Source of the DNA: Bacteroides sp. CAG:443
GTDB lineage: Bacteria; Bacteroidota; Bacteroidia; Bacteroidales; Bacteroidaceae
Assembly (NCBI GenBank): GCA_000432735.1
Contig: FR887766.1
Location: 1-5,007 of the forward strand
Reading direction: 5' to 3'
DNA length: 5,007 nucleotides
In this document: piece after piece, positions 5,005 through 5,007 of the stretch
How the letters are laid out: every line of letters begins with the position of its first letter
Position numbering within the stretch: the stretch's first letter is position 1
The notes under the pieces: model-generated
The model's database searches: none
What the model was told of the DNA's origin: nothing
Seen by the model: the letters and a program-made list of their open reading frames with translations, nothing else
Translations under genes and position numbers: made by a program

Positions 5005-5007
5005 CCA

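Larger units (their letters stand above)
4784..5007 (+). pseudogene. Phage-type lysozyme fragment of conjugative-transposon kind, broken at both ends
   Basis: In the frame starting ATC at 4784 the translation reads IKWFEGWHSSRHYPYVGWGH, then a PGE turn, MTRQQADELLRKDLRK and FGKDSLIL. This matches the lysozyme-like (GH24-type) muramidases encoded near the tra genes of Bacteroides conjugative transposons, thought to open the peptidoglycan during mating. The presumed catalytic Glu is codon 4796-4798 in FEGW; GWGH is the counterpart of GIGH in T4 lysozyme. The N-terminal start is missing because the frame is joined, out of register, to the integrase fragment. After about 62 codons, at 4969, the expected LxYNVG segment is replaced by SEISDNSSYPH, encoded by a palindrome. 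The frame is still open at the window edge. It is almost certainly non-functional. This tract looks richer in G and C than the spacers around it. Confidence 0.7.

Noticed and set aside
4970..5007. A chromosomal replication origin.
   Set aside because: Only one DnaA-box match is present, without a box cluster, AT-rich unwinding region or dnaA/dnaN neighbours; the idea can only be kept as a question for sequence beyond the right edge.

Overview
The window looks like chromosome from a gut Bacteroidales bacterium (Bacteroides, Phocaeicola or Parabacteroides type). Two things point there. The three core proteins read like Bacteroidetes family members. Each main gene also has, 20 to 40 bases upstream, an exact match to the Bacteroidetes -7 promoter box TAnnTTTG, with no Shine-Dalgarno sequence. 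Species cannot be fixed from the sequence alone.

Positions 1-74: the last bases of what looks like an IS3-type insertion sequence (its body lies left of the window), then a short AT-rich hairpin just past the end of dapA. Positions 75-3075, minus strand: dapA (lysine and cell-wall precursor synthesis), with ligA (NAD-dependent DNA ligase) upstream of it on the same strand; dapA has its own candidate promoter in the 103-base gap. Positions 3076-3177: a compact divergent promoter region serving ligA leftward and trmD rightward. Positions 3178-3858, plus strand: trmD (tRNA m1G37 methyltransferase). These are ordinary housekeeping genes.

Positions 3859-4139: a gene-free stretch that is rich in RNA-like structure. 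It has several consecutive hairpins, one with an 11-bp perfect stem, and a second, mutually exclusive pairing between distant arms. It lies between two convergent genes and most simply acts as a two-way terminator, but the competing folds are more elaborate than a terminator needs. Positions 4140-4580, minus strand: a small protein with two membrane helices and a cytosolic domain resembling bacterial PH-like domains; its function is unknown.

Positions 4618-5007: wreckage of a mobile element. A fragment of a tyrosine recombinase carrying the HxxRH catalytic motif runs, with a frame change, directly into a fragment of the phage-type lysozyme found in Bacteroides conjugative transposons. The lysozyme similarity stops at a perfect 20-bp palindrome, which is followed by an overlapping inverted repeat and a consensus DnaA-box sequence at the window edge. 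With the IS end at the left, the conserved ligA/trmD block is bordered by mobile DNA on both sides. No complete new system is visible. The most unusual parts are the structured intergenic region near 3964-4079 and the palindrome cluster at 4970-5004.
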